From NCBI GenBank assembly GCA_023846275.1, contig JAIUJO010000162.1, positions 62,001 through 126,000 of the forward strand: a DNA stretch of 64,000 nt, in the 5' to 3' direction. How positions within the stretch are numbered: position 1 is the stretch's first letter; the number at the start of each line of letters is the position of its first letter. The position numbers were made by a program, and so were the translations under genes. Positions 49,401-63,800 of the stretch are shown here, in pieces. The DNA is from Vanilla planifolia. Its lineage: Eukaryota; Streptophyta; Magnoliopsida; Asparagales; Orchidaceae. The notes under the pieces were generated by a model. That model saw nothing but the letters and a program-made list of their open reading frames with translations, was not told the DNA's origin and searched no databases.

Positions 49401-52400
49401 TAATTTTAAATAATAATAAATTATTATTTTAACTATAAAAACTAAACACTTTAAAATATCAATAATATATTTAATTCAATATAACTCATCATGATGAGTC
49501 CAATGACATTAATTTTATGTTCATTAATTTTTATTGTAAATAATATTAATTACAAAAAAAAGAATAAAAATAAATTTCAATTTTTTATAATAGCAAATAT
49601 ATATTATGTTTTGAACAACCAAATCAAAGCCAATGGTTTGATGTAATAAGAAAAATTATTCAGGTAAGCTGCATTCAAAGATACTATGGACATAAAGTTT
49701 ACCAAGCTAAGTATAAACAAAAATTCTATGTCAAGAATTGTAAAATCTTAAAATGTAAAATAAAATTTAAAGATAAAATTCTTTTTTTTAGACATAGCAT
49801 ACTAAGATGAGCCTAACAATATTTTTATTACAAAGTTGGATTTCGATTAGAAATACTACTAACTAGAAATTAAATAAACACATACAATAATGTAATATTA
49901 TTTTAATAATAAATAAATATATATTAAGGCTTAAACAAGATAAATTAAAGTAATGCAATATAACAAAATCAAATTGAAGCTAATGTCATTGAAAAGAAGA
50001 TTTAGATTTCTATATTAATAAATCTAAGAGAAAATAAAACATATAAAGAAATTGGATTAATTCTATAAGAATGTTGAATTCAAAGATACTAAGGAATTCC
50101 AAAGTAACATCTTGGACAATCAAATGTGGTATGATTCAAAATGTCTTGTAAAATATGCAAAAACCTTTAAAAAATAATATTTAAAATTTTAAAAATAAAT
50201 ATTTAATTAGATATAGCTTGTTGAGATAAATCACAATCCTTTTGATGTAATGGTATCATGATTTTAGACATTGAGTTAGTAAAATTACTACACCAAAGGG
50301 AAAATGTTGAAGAAATGAATTAAATTATTGTGAAAAGTTGTACTCCAAGATATTAAGGAGCATATTTTCAACATTCTTAATCTTCAAATTAAATACAAAT
50401 TGAAATATCTCATAAAGCATGAAAAAATCTAAGAAAATAACATATTTCAAAATATAAAAACAACTTTAATTTGTTAGATCTTATCAAGCTGAGTCTGACA
50501 AAGTATTTTTAGTCTATGCTGGACTTCTTTTTTGAAATACTATGAATTACAAAAATAAATAAATAATAACAAGTTATTATTTTAATTTAGGTTGAAATGT
50601 TTTAAAGCTTAAATAAGATAAATTGAAGCAATTTCAAAAAACAAAATTAAAGCAATGTAATGAGCACATGATGAGAGAAATATAAGATCTCAATCATAGA
50701 ACAAAATTAAAGAGAAAGATTTGATCAAACCAGACAACTAGCATAATAATGCTATGTTGGACAATACTAAGGAGGTCAAGTATAACATCCTTGTTTTCAA
50801 ATCTAATATAAATCAAAATGTCTCTTATAAATAAGCAAGAATCCTAAAAATAAAATATTTAAAAAAAATGAAGAATTTGACATTTAATGATTTAGTGCTC
50901 AACAAGATGAGCCAAACATGTTTGTTTTGTGTCGATCAAATGTTGTTTTGAATTAATACAAATCACTAAATAAATATTACCAACTATTAACAATATAATT
51001 TTATTATATTGAGTGAATTGACAATAAAACAAAACAATAATATTAATTCAAGGGATAAAATATTACAAAATAAAAATTTTGTAAATGTCACATGTTATGA
51101 CATTTAGAGTTACAAAAACTATAATCAAATAAAAGAACAAATTTAGGAAATAACATATATTATATGGTAAAGTTAAACTAATAGGAACTAAAGAGATCGA
51201 TGGTGTCATCACTGATTATAAAATCATGTATGAATATTGTTGTCTTCTAAAATATGCAACAATCCTAATAAACAAAATATTTTTAAAAATAGATATTAAA
51301 TATTTCACTGAATGGAACTGGTAAACACTAGGCTAAAAATAATTGTTTTGACCTAACTAGACTTCTTTTGGTGTTAGTGAAAATTAAAAATTTTAAAAAG
51401 TATACAGAATGATACATTATTAATTTAATATTATTTAATGTATTATTTAAGTAAGAATGAAAATATTATAGCAATGTATACATATAAAAATAATATTTTT
51501 TCTCGATTTGTCATCATTTGGAACTGTTACAAATTACAAAAATTACTAAAAACAGAAAGAAATAATTATTTAAATATTGAATAAAAATGATATTAAACTA
51601 AAGAATAGACAAATTTAATGAATATAATGTTAAAGTTTTATCGTAATAGCCACGAATGCAAAACATTTAATAAAACGAAAAAAAAAATTGTATAAGAAAG
51701 TTTGTCAATAAAATAATGAGTTAAAGTGTAATATCATTTATCATATAATAAATTAGGAATCAAAATGTGTTAAAAATCTTTTCATTACAATAAGTTTTTC
51801 CTCATTTTAACCTTGTTGAGAATTACTAAAAATTATCAAAATAAATATGACTAAATAATAAGAAATGTTTATATTAATATTTTGTAAATGTTTACCAAAA
51901 CAAAAATGAGATAAATTGAAATAATGTATTAAATTAATTGAAAGCAAAATAATGACAACATAATGAGAGATTTGGATTAACAAAGTAATAAAATAAAATT
52001 AAAGAAAAAAATTTAAGTAATGAGATAAAATATATGAGAAAATTACACTCTAAGAAATAAAGGAGATGAGATTGAAATTCTCAATCATGAAAAGAACCCT
52101 TCTAAATCAAGTATTTGATAACATAAGGATTGAATATTTAAATATGTTGGCTCAACGAGATGAGTCCAATGACCCTTGCATCATCTAAATCAAAACATAT
52201 TTTGAATTGCTGCAAACAATCCATAATAAAAAAGAAAAAATAATAATAATTTGTGATTTTGATGTTAAAGAAATATATAATAAAGCTAAAAAAGATAAAT
52301 TGAACAAATGTAACATAACTGAATCACTATGATCTAAATCTCACAAAAAAGTTAGATTAGTGTTTTGTGCTGATATAGCAACATTAAAGTAAAACCATTT

Positions 52401-55232
52401 TATGAGTTACTAAGAAAGTCATTCATGACATCTTCTATCATAAAAACAAGTGCAAATAAAAGGTATTTTAAATTATAAAGTTCAATATTTATTAAAATAG
52501 AGCTCATTAAGATAAGTCTACAGAAGTTTTTTGCATTTTAAGCAAATATTGTCTGGAAATACTAGTAATAACCAAAATAAATAAGACTAAAAGGAAAAAG
52601 CATTATATTAATGATAATTATATATATATGCTAAAAAAAGATCAACTATAGCAATGTAATATAACAAAAGAAAAATTTTGTGAAAGCCTTATCACAAAAT
52701 ATTTAGAGTTAGTAAAGCAGCCAATTTGAAGCAAAAAAATTTTAAAATGAAATATGTAGCAAAGCTAAGTTTTTTGATATTAAGAAAATATTTTATTATT
52801 AAATGAAGATAAATAAAAATGTTTTATGAATTTTTCAAAAATCCTACAAAATAAAATAATTAAAAATATTAAATTGAATATTTAATTAAATAGAGCACCA
52901 ATTGAGACTAATGCTGCCTATTTTGTCTTGATTGTCCGGACCTTATGTGGAATTTCAATAAATTTAAAAGTAAATAAAAAAATAATAACAATTGTATTAG
53001 TTAAATTAATTTTAAAATTACAAATACATTAATTAATTTTGTATAATATTAAGAAATTTAAATTATGTAAAGCTCACACTATAGGACAAATAGAATTTCT
53101 TCGTAATACGACCAAATAAGTACAAATTTTTTTTTAAAATAATAGAATTTGTGAGCTATAGTTGTAATGCATGGTAATAAGTAGATCAATTTAAAAATTT
53201 TCTATCATTAAATTTGATTAGAATTAAAATGAAGTGTAAAGAGTTAAAAATTTATTTAGAATAAAATATTTAAAAATATAAAAAAATTTATATTGATAGA
53301 ACCACCATTTGACTAATAAAAACTTATTGAAATAAACAAAACTAATAAAAAAATTTTGTAGTTATTTTTTGATGATATATATTAAAGTTAAAAAAAATAA
53401 ATTGAAGCAATATAATATATCTAAATAAAATAAATGTAATGCTCATACTATAAATTATTTAGTGCTACATAGTAATATAACCAACTAAAATAAATAATTT
53501 TAAAAAATTACATAAATTATTCAAGAAAATTATTTTCCATGATACTAGAGATATGGAATCAAACTTTAATTATTGAATTATGAATGAATCAAAATACCTT
53601 ATTAATTTGATAAAATGATTGAGGATGTGTGCAATGACATTTGCTACCTCACCCTCAGACCTTATTTAAAACTAATACAAATTACTTAAACAAATATGCA
53701 AAAATAATAATTATTATCATTTTAATATTAAGTAAATATATATTAAATCTAAAATCTGATAAATTGAGGTAATGTAATCTATCAAAACCAAAGACATGTG
53801 AAGGTCATACGGAAGAGTATTGGTGCTACATAGATATATAACATAATAGTGGAAGGCATATTGACAAATGAGATAAATTGTGTGAGAAAGTTGCACTCCA
53901 AAGTATTAAGGAGATCAAGTACAACATCAAAAGTTATGAAATTAATTACAAAACAAACAATCTCATCAAGAGTATTAAAATCTTAGAAAAAAAATTTTGA
54001 AACCTTAATAATGAATATTTAATTTTGTAGAGTCCCTAAAGTTGAGTCTTATGGCTATTTCATCATTATTCAACTTGATTTTAAATTTTTATAAATTATC
54101 AAATAAAGTATTGATGAATAATAAAAAATTATCATTTTCATTTCTATAAAATATGCAAATAAGTTTAATCGAGGTGAATCAAAGCATTATGATATAATAA
54201 AATAAAACTTATGTCAAGGCCACATTATAAACGAATTATTACTTCTTATTAACCAAAAAAAAAAACCCCAAAAGAAATGAGGTAAGTTTTACTAGAAAGG
54301 TTAGGTATTATGGATTAGCCACAATCTCAAGTGTGACAATCTTAATCTTCAAAACGTAAGAAAAAAAATACGCCACAAATTGTATATGAACCCTAGAAAA
54401 TAAAAAGTTTTAAAAGTTAAAATGGGTTTTTGAATGAGATTGGTCTTCTTAACATGATTGAAATGATGTTTGTTTGATCTTCAATAAATTTCATTTGGAA
54501 TTATTATGAGTTACAAAATTAATTGGAAATAAATATTAATAAAATGTTATTTTTATATTAAGTAAATAGAAAAATAAGTTGAAATGAGATAAATTTAAAT
54601 TATATAATATAAGAAAATTAAAGCAATGTATATGTCACAAGAGAGAAAAATTTGAATTAGATAGTAATATAACTAAATCAAAGAAAAATATTTGTATAAA
54701 TGTGATAAATAGTATGTTAAAGCCACATTCAAAAATACTTAGAAGTGTGAGTATGACATCCTCGGTCATCAAATAAAGTATGAATCAAAATGTATTATAA
54801 AGCATACCAAGAGTATATAAAAATATTCATCAAATGTAAAAGAGCAATATTTAGTTGGATAGAACTTGTTAAGATAACTCTAAAGTCATTTGTTTTAGCT
54901 TGGTTAGAGCTCTTTTAGAATAACAATGAATTTTCAAATCAAATAAACATAAATAATAACAAATTATTTTTAAAAAATTATTTAAAATATAATAATGTTG
55001 AATGAGAAAAATTGAAGTGATATAATAAAATTAAATCAAAGACAAAATAATTGTCATGAAAAAGAAGATTTAGGGTCCAAAGTAATATAACAACATTAAA
55101 GTAAATATTTTTAAAAAAATAAGATAAGTTGCAAAGGATAATATTATTCTAACATATTTCGGAGATAAAGTGTAACATTCTTGATCGTCAAATGAAGTAT
55201 GAATCAAAAAGCCTCTTCTATGCTCTCAAAAG

Positions 55233-55418
55233 ACTAGACATAACATATTTTAAAGCTTTCAAATAAATATTTAAATACATAGAGCTTTTCAAGAAGGGTT
55301 CAATGATGTTTATTTCCTCTTAAATACTAGACATAACATATTTTAAAGCTTTCAAATAAATATTTAAATACATAGAGCTTTTCAAGAAGGGTTCAATGAT
55401 GTTTATTTCCTCTTAAAT
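55233..55418 (+). repeat. Perfect tandem duplication of 93 bp inside the satellite
   Basis: Positions 55233-55325 and 55326-55418 are identical over all 93 bases that I compared. The unit starts ACTAGACATAACATATTTTA and ends TTTCCTCTTAAAT. It covers the GATAGAGCT to TTTCATCTC-equivalent part of one monomer. The neighbouring monomers are strongly diverged, so this duplication is much younger than the array. Confidence 0.95.
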
Positions 55419-58400
55419 GCAACTATTAGGGATTGATAGTGAATTACATGAGTAAATTAAAAAATAATAAAAAAATTAAATTTTAATGTTACAATATTAC
55501 ATATTAGATTGGAAAAGAGATAAAGAATTGCAATGTATTTTAACTAAATTAAAGCTATGGAAGTGCATAAAATATGTGATTTAGAGACATGTATGAATAT
55601 AACTAAATCTTGGCAAAATATTTGAAGAAATAATTTAAGTTCCATAGGAAAGTTGCACTCCAAAAAACTAATGAGATTGAGCGTGCTTCTGTATTTTGTG
55701 AAAACTATTATGAATAAAAAAGTTCCATAAAATGTGAAAAATAAAAAAGAATTTTCTTCAAACTAAAAAGGAATTAATGTTAAATAATTAAAAAATATTA
55801 TTGAAGTATCAAATAAATATATGTGAATGTCAAAAAAAGAAAAATTAAAGTATTATAATTTAGCGAAATTAAAGTGATGTAAAGATAACAAGAGATGATA
55901 ATTAAATTTTCATAATAGCATAATGAAGTCGAAGAAACAATTTGGAGAAATGAGATAATATGTATAACAACATTGCATTGCATTATACTCATGAGATTAA
56001 GTATAATATTTTCAATCCTTAAATCTTTTATAAAGTGAACATCTTCAAAATTATGAGAGAAAAAGTAAATAACAAAATATTTAAAAATAAAAAAAATTTA
56101 ATTTTATAGAGCTCATAGAAAGGGGAACAAAGATGTTTGATTCATGTTAGTTGGACATTGTGTAAAATTACTCTAAATTTTAAAAAAAAAATAGACATTA
56201 AAAAACTAATAAAAATTTAAATATTAATTAAATAGATATATCAGAGTGGAAATAAGCTAAAAGGAAGTATTGTAATGTAACTTAATTACAACTATATAAA
56301 TGTGAAATTAGTAAAGATTTAATGTTAAATAATATTATAAGAAAATCAAAGCTAAAACTTTTAAGAAATGTGTTCCTTTGTACAAAAAGGTAACATTACT
56401 AGAAATAATATATATTGAATCAAAATATCTCATAAAATAATTCAAAACAAAAGAATATAAAACATTTAAAAAATATTAAAATAAATATTTAATTAGGTGA
56501 AGCTTGATGAGATGAGTGCATAAATGTTTGTTTCACCTGAACCAAACTTTTAAAGAAAATTGTATAAATTACAAAAGGAATTATCAGTAAATAAAAAAAT
56601 TATTTTTTTAATATTATGTAAGTTTGTATTAAATTTGAAATGACAAAAATTGAAGCACGATAATGTTACAAAATAAAAATAATTAAAAAATTTTAATGAA
56701 AAGAGATTGAGTCAAATATTAATATAACTAAATCGAAACAAATAAATTGAAAATTAAAAGAAAATGATATATAAATCAAAATATCTCATAAATTGTACAA
56801 AAAATTTAAAATATATTTTTTTGGAAATATAAAATTTAATTTATAGTTTAATGGAATTTATCGAGAAGACTCTTATGAGGTTTCTTTCATATATATTGAA
56901 ACTTTCTTGGGGTAAATTTGTACTAAAAAATGAAATAAGTATTAATAATAAGAAATTATGTTTAAATATGAAATAAATATATATCAAACTTGAAATGAGA
57001 TAAAATTGATGCAAATTAATATAAGCAAAATAAAATGATTTAAATTTCATTTGAAAATAGTTTTATACCTACCTAATTATTACTAATTCAAAACATTGTA
57101 AATGTCACATGAGAGGTGATTTTGAGATTCATAGTACTATAACAAAAATTAAAGTGGAAAACTTGAGAAAGTGTGATTCATTGTACAAGAAACTTATTGA
57201 GGAGGTCGATTGTAACATCCCACATTGTCAAATTATGTACAAATAAAAAATGTAGGTCAAACATTCCCAATTTGTAGAATTTTTTTTAAAATTTACAAAA
57301 AAAAATTTGATATAACATTTCAAGATGAATCCAACAAGTTTAGTTTTTTCTAGATTAGAACTCATTTTAATTAATCACAAAATAACAAATTAAATAAGCA
57401 TTAACAAAACTTAATTAGTTTTTTAATGCTAAATAATAATAAAACGAAAATAAAATGTTAATAATTGAATCATTGTATTACAACAAAATCAATGTATACT
57501 AACGTCACAAGAAAGTAAATTTAGAGTTATATAATTATATAGACAATTTATTTAAACAGTATGAGAAAATGGCATAAATTTTATGAGATATTTGACCTCA
57601 AAATTTCTAAGGAGTTGAAGCATAATTTTATCAATCATCACATAGGCTATGAATTGAATGTCTCATTGGGCATTTGGCAACACTAGAAAATTATATATTA
57701 TAAAATATAAAAGTGAATATATATTTGCGTTGAGTTCATTGACAAGTGGCCAATGATATTTGTTTCATCTTAATCAATCCTCCTTTTAAATTCCTATGAT
57801 TTACGAAGTAAGCAACAATAATATTAAATTATCATTTTGAATGTTAAGAAAATATATGTAAAAGCTAAAATATGATAAATTATAACAATTCAATATAAGA
57901 AAAGAGTAATGTAATGTTTGCATATGATGAGATTTAGAGTTACATATTAGTATAGCCAAATAAAAACTAAAGAATTGAGGAAATGAGACAAATTATGAGG
58001 TAAAATTGCAGTCCAAGTCGTTAAGGAAATCAACTCTAATATCCTTGATCATTAAATTTACCATAAATAAAATAACTCAGAAAGCATGCATGCATACTAG
58101 AAAATAAAATAATTCCTATTACTAAAATCAACTTTTAATTAGATAAAGCTTGTCACGTTGCATCCAACATCATTTATTTCATCTCGATCATGTACTTTTT
58201 TGAATTATTATGAACTAACAACATAAAAAACCATAAATAATAACATTTACATTTGAAGTAAATTGATATTAATGAGGAAATAAGAGAGATTGAAGTATTG
58301 TAATAATATAATAAAAAATAATTGAAAATAAAAAATTATTTTAATATTCGATAAATATATATATATTAATATAAAAATGAGATTAATTGAAGAAATATAA

Positions 58401-60518
58401 TATAACAAAAAATTGTTTAATAGTCATATAAGATCAGATTTAGAGATATATAGTAATATAATGATGTCTAAGAAAAAATTAAAAAAAGACTAAGTTAATT
58501 CTATAAAAAACTACATTGGAAGAGAATAAAGAGATCAAGTGTAACATCCTTGATCATCAAATTAGGTATTGATCAAAATATCTCATAAAGAATGCTATGT
58601 TCCTATAAAATAAAATATTCAAAAATATAAAAATCAATCTTTTTATAAATAGAGCTTGTTATGGAAATTCAGGAAACATAGTTTTGTCTTGATCCAGTTA
58701 CATCTAGAATTACAATGAATTTCCAATGTAAATAAGTGTAAATATTACAAAATAATATTTTAATATTAAGTAAATAATCAATAAATTTTATCAATTTTAT
58801 AAAACTTAATCAAAGAATTGTAATGGTCACACATAAGGACAATTAGACTTAATAGTAATGTAAACAAGCCAAAAAAAAAATTTTGTGACATTGGATGTAA
58901 TGAGAAAATTAAAATCCATGATAGAACAGACATCAAGAGAACTTCCTTGATCTTCAATTTAGGTACAAATTGTTGTACCTAATAAAGCATGCAAAACTCT
59001 TGTAAAATAAAAAAATTTAAGATTGTAAAAGACAAATTTAATTAGATGGAGCTCATACAAATGCAACAACAATGATTATTTTATCATAATTAGTCTAAGT
59101 TTTGACTTAATGGTTATTACAAAGGTAAATAAGTATAAATAATATTAAATTATTATTTTTGAACGTGGTACATATATATTAAAAATTGGAATGAGATAAA
59201 TTAAAGCAACGTAATTGACTTGATCAAAGTGACATAATGGTCCAACTAAAGGAGATTTATAGTTCCATAGTAATATAGAAAAATCGAAGCAAAATATTTA
59301 ATGAAATTAGATAAATTTATGAAAACATTTAATTTCAAGATATTATGAAGACTGGGACTAGCACACTTAATTACCAAATCAAACACAAATCAAAATTCCA
59401 TCTAAAATTTAAGAAAATACTATATAATAAAACATTAACCAAATATTAAAAAAAATATAATTAGATAAGCTTGTTGAGAGAAGTCCAATGATATTTGTTT
59501 CATATTGATTGAGCCACATCTGGAATAACTATCAATTATCACAATAAAATGGCATAAATAATCCCAAATTATTATTTTGACATTAAGTAAATAAAACTAA
59601 ATGCTCAAATAAGATAAACTAAATAAATATAATAAAAGAAAATGAAAGCCATCTAAGGGGCACACTTGGGGAGATCTACAATTTCATAATAATATAACAA
59701 AATAAAAGCAAATTATTTGAATTAATGAAACAAATTATGGAAGAAAGTTGTATTCTAAGATACGAAGGAGATCAAACGTAACATCATTGATTAACAAATA
59801 AAAAAGTCTCATAAAATGTGCCAATAATATAGAAATTTAAAAAATTATAAATTCAAAAATAAATATAAAGTTGGATAAGCCACTTTGAGAGGGATCCAAT
59901 GACATTTGTTTCCTCTTAAACAAATCACTTTTAGATTTATTTTCAATTCCCAAAATCAAAAAGAATTAATAATGATAAATTATAATTTATTATTACATAA
60001 ACATATATAAAAACTAAATTAAGATATATTTAAGTTATATAACAGTATCTAATCAAAGTGTAGTTATATGTTAAATTTTTTGTAAACATATAATAATGCA
60101 TAAATACGATAAATTGAAATTATATGTTACTAAAAAATTAAAGTGATGTAAAACTGACGTAAGAGGAAATTAAGGATTTCATAGCAATGTTAAAAAATTA
60201 AAGAGGAAAAATTAAATAATTGAGATAAATTGTAAAGAAAATTTTCTTTTTTAAATACTAAGGAATTCAACTATGACATCCTAAAGGATCAAATATGATA
60301 TGAATTGAAATCTCATGTAAATCATGTTACAATAAGAAAAAAATAATAGTTAAAAAATATGGAAATCAATATTTAGTTGGATAAACCTCTTTGAGATGAG
60401 TTGGGCAATCTTTAAGATATAGCACACTTGGAATTATTTTGAATTACACAACAAAATACACATAAAAAATAACTATTTATTATTTTATTGTTATGTAAAT
60501 ATATAATAAATATGAAAT

Positions 60519-60867
60519 GAGATATATTAATGCTGTATTATTCAACAAAAATAAATACAATATAAAGGTCACCCAAGTAGAAAATTAAAGTAACCTCATA
60601 AAATAACAAAATTTATGGAAAAGATTTAAAAAAATAAGATAAATTGATGCAATGGTATAAAATAAAATCAATTCAATATAAAGAGTACATAAGAGGAGAA
60701 TTAAAATATCCTTATTAAATAACAAAATCAATGCAAAAAAGTTTGAAAAATGAGATAAATGGATACAATGTTATATAACTTAATTAAAATAATATAAATG
60801 CCACAAAAGAGGAGCTTTAATGTATGCTCATAAAATAACAAAATCAGAGCATATAATTTGAAAAAAT
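60519..60867 (+). repeat. Triplicated sub-monomer unit of about 117 bp inside the satellite
   Basis: Three consecutive units start at 60519, 60636 and 60752. Each begins with an (A/G)AGATAAATTGATGCAATG-like block and continues through an AAAGnnnACnnAAGnGGA block and CTCATAAAATAACAAAATC to an ATTTGAAAAAAT-like end. Units differ at many positions, so the event is older than the 93-bp duplication. The unit corresponds to the stretch between the two GAGATAAATTG blocks normally present in each monomer. Confidence 0.8.
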
Positions 60868-63800
60868 TAGCTAAATTTTACACAAAACATATCTTCTAAG
60901 ATAGTAAAGAGACAAAGTATAAAATTATTGAATATGAAATCATGTATGAATTGAATTATCGAACAAAAATTATTTGAATAAAATAAAATATTTTAAAAAA
61001 AAATTAATAGGATAGAGCTCTTTAGAACAAGTCCAACAATGACTTTTTTTTTATCTCAATCACTTGTCTTTTGGAATTGCTACAAATTACCAAAATAAAG
61101 ATGAATAAATAATAATGTACTATTATTTTAATATTTTGTATAAATATGTTGAAGATGAAATAGGATTAATTTAAGTAATGTAAAATTACAAAATCAAAGC
61201 ATTGTAAAGGAGGTTGTCAGATGATTTGGAGTTACAAAGTGATAATACAAAATGAATACCTTACTTTTAGTGAAATTAGATAAAATATATTACAAAGTAG
61301 TATTCTATGATATTAAAGAGATTGAGTGTAGCAATTTTGATAGTATGGTTAGTTGTAAATTCAAATATCATGAAAATCATGCAAAAGTTATAAAAAATAA
61401 TTTTTTTAAAAAAAATTGAATACAATATTTAATTAAATAGAGGTTATCAAGAGGTGCCCAATCAAGTTTGTTTTTTCTTAAATAGACATTTTTTTGAATT
61501 ATAATGAATTGTACCACTAAATAAAAAAAAATGGCGATGATATAATAGTGTGATATATTCAAATCAAAATGATGTAAATATCTCATAGGAGGAGAGGTAT
61601 ATTTTTATAGCAATATATGAAAATCAATTTATAAAATTTCAAGAAATGGGATAAATTTTATGGTAAAGTTAAATAACAAGATAATGAGAGGATCAATTGT
61701 GATCTCATAGAATATCAATTTTTGTACAAATTAAATACATCAGAAAGCATGATAAATCATTAGATAATAAAAATTTAAAAATTTGAAAAAATTTAATGCG
61801 ATAGATTTTGTTGAGATGACTGTGACATTAATTTGATCTCAATTTGACCTCGATTAGCTATATACAATGTACCTAAGTAAATAAATGTAAATAATAATAA
61901 GTTCATATGCCAAAATTAACTTAATATTTACTAAAATAACCCCTGAGATAAATTGAAGCAAAGTTATATAAAAAAAGAACACAACATAAAGGTGGCAAGA
62001 AAAGATGTCTTTAGCTACATAAGAATATAACTAAATCAAAGTGGAAGAGTTGAAGAAATGACAAAAAGTTTATAAGAAACTTGCATTTCACAATACTAAG
62101 AAGACCAAGGGTAACTTCCTCTTTTATAAAAAAGATATGTTTTGAAATCCTCATAAAGCTAGCAAAAAATAATAAAAAAATTAAAAATGCGAGAACTAAA
62201 ATTTAGATGGAGAGTGCTCATTGAGTCACATTGAACTACATTTCTTGATGTCAATCGAATGTCACTTGAAATTACTAAGAACTATCAAATTAAATATGCA
62301 TAAATAATAATAGGTTATTACTTGAATAATAAGTACATATACATCAAAGCAAATTGAGAAAATTTAGTGAATGTCATAGAACGAAAATAGAGCAATATAA
62401 AAACCTTATGTTTTGAGATTTGCAATAACCTAGTAAAATAACAAAATTAAAGCAAAAAGTTTCAAGAAATGAATTAAATATTTCGAAAAATTATACTCAA
62501 AGAAACTAAGGTTATTGAGTGTAACATCTTTGATTTTAAAATAATGTACGAATTATACAGACAATTAAAAGTTATAAAAAGTTTATAATGAAAAACATTA
62601 AAAAGATTAAAAATGAAAATAATGAGACATAGCTTTACGAAATGGGCCAGTTGACTTTTGATTCTTCTTGATCGAAAATCATTTGGGATTATTAAAAATT
62701 AAAGAATTGAGCATAAATAACATAAATTATTTTTATAACATTTCATAAATATATATTTAAGCTGAGATGAGAAATATTGAAGCCATATAATATAATGAAA
62801 TCAAAGCACAGTAAAGGTCACACACAAAAAGAGAGTTGCAATTGCATAGTAAAATAGTAAGACTAAGTAAAATCTTGGAAGAAATGAGTTAAATAGTACA
62901 TAAAAATAGCATACCAAGTCAATAAAGAGATAGAGGCACCAAATCAAGTATGAAAAAAAATTTATAGTGAAGCACATTAAATCCATAAAAAGTGAAATAT
63001 TTCAATCTATAGAAACGTATATTTAATTAAATAGTACTCATGAGTGTTGAATAATAATGATTTTTTGATCTCGATAGAACATTCTTCGAAACTTCTATGA
63101 CTGATTAAAATAAAAAGCCATTGATACTAAAAAATTACTCTTTTATTACTAAATAGATGTACATTAAACTTTAAATGAAATAAATGGAATTAATGTAATA
63201 TAGTTGAATCAAAATTGTATAAAAGCCATATGAGAGAAGAATTAGGTTATATTATGATGTAATCAAATCAACGTAAAAAAATTGACGGAGATGAGAAATA
63301 TTATATAAGAAAGTTTACTACAAATTCTAAAGACTATTAAGAAATCAAGTGTAAAATCCTCATTCGTAAAATTAGGTATCAACTGTAAGATCTTATAAGA
63401 CATGTCGAAACCTTGGAAAATATAAATAACAAAAATGTCAAAATAATATTTAATTAGTTAGAGCTTGTTGAGCAGAGTACAACATTTGTTTTGACTCAAT
63501 CAAACAATGTTTGTAATTACTATAAATTGCCAAAATAAATGATGATAAATAATAAAAACTTATTACTTTAATATTTATTGAAGTTATAGTAAATGTAAAA
63601 TAAAATAAATTTGAATATTATATTATAACCAAATTAAAGTAATGTAAATGTCACACAATAGAAGACATATAAACATTTAGTATTATAAATAAATCAAAGC
63701 AAAATAATTGAAGAAATTAAGAACATAATCTTCAACATCCTTGGTGATCAAATGAACTAATAATAAAAATATCTCATAAAATGTGCTAAATCCATAGAAA

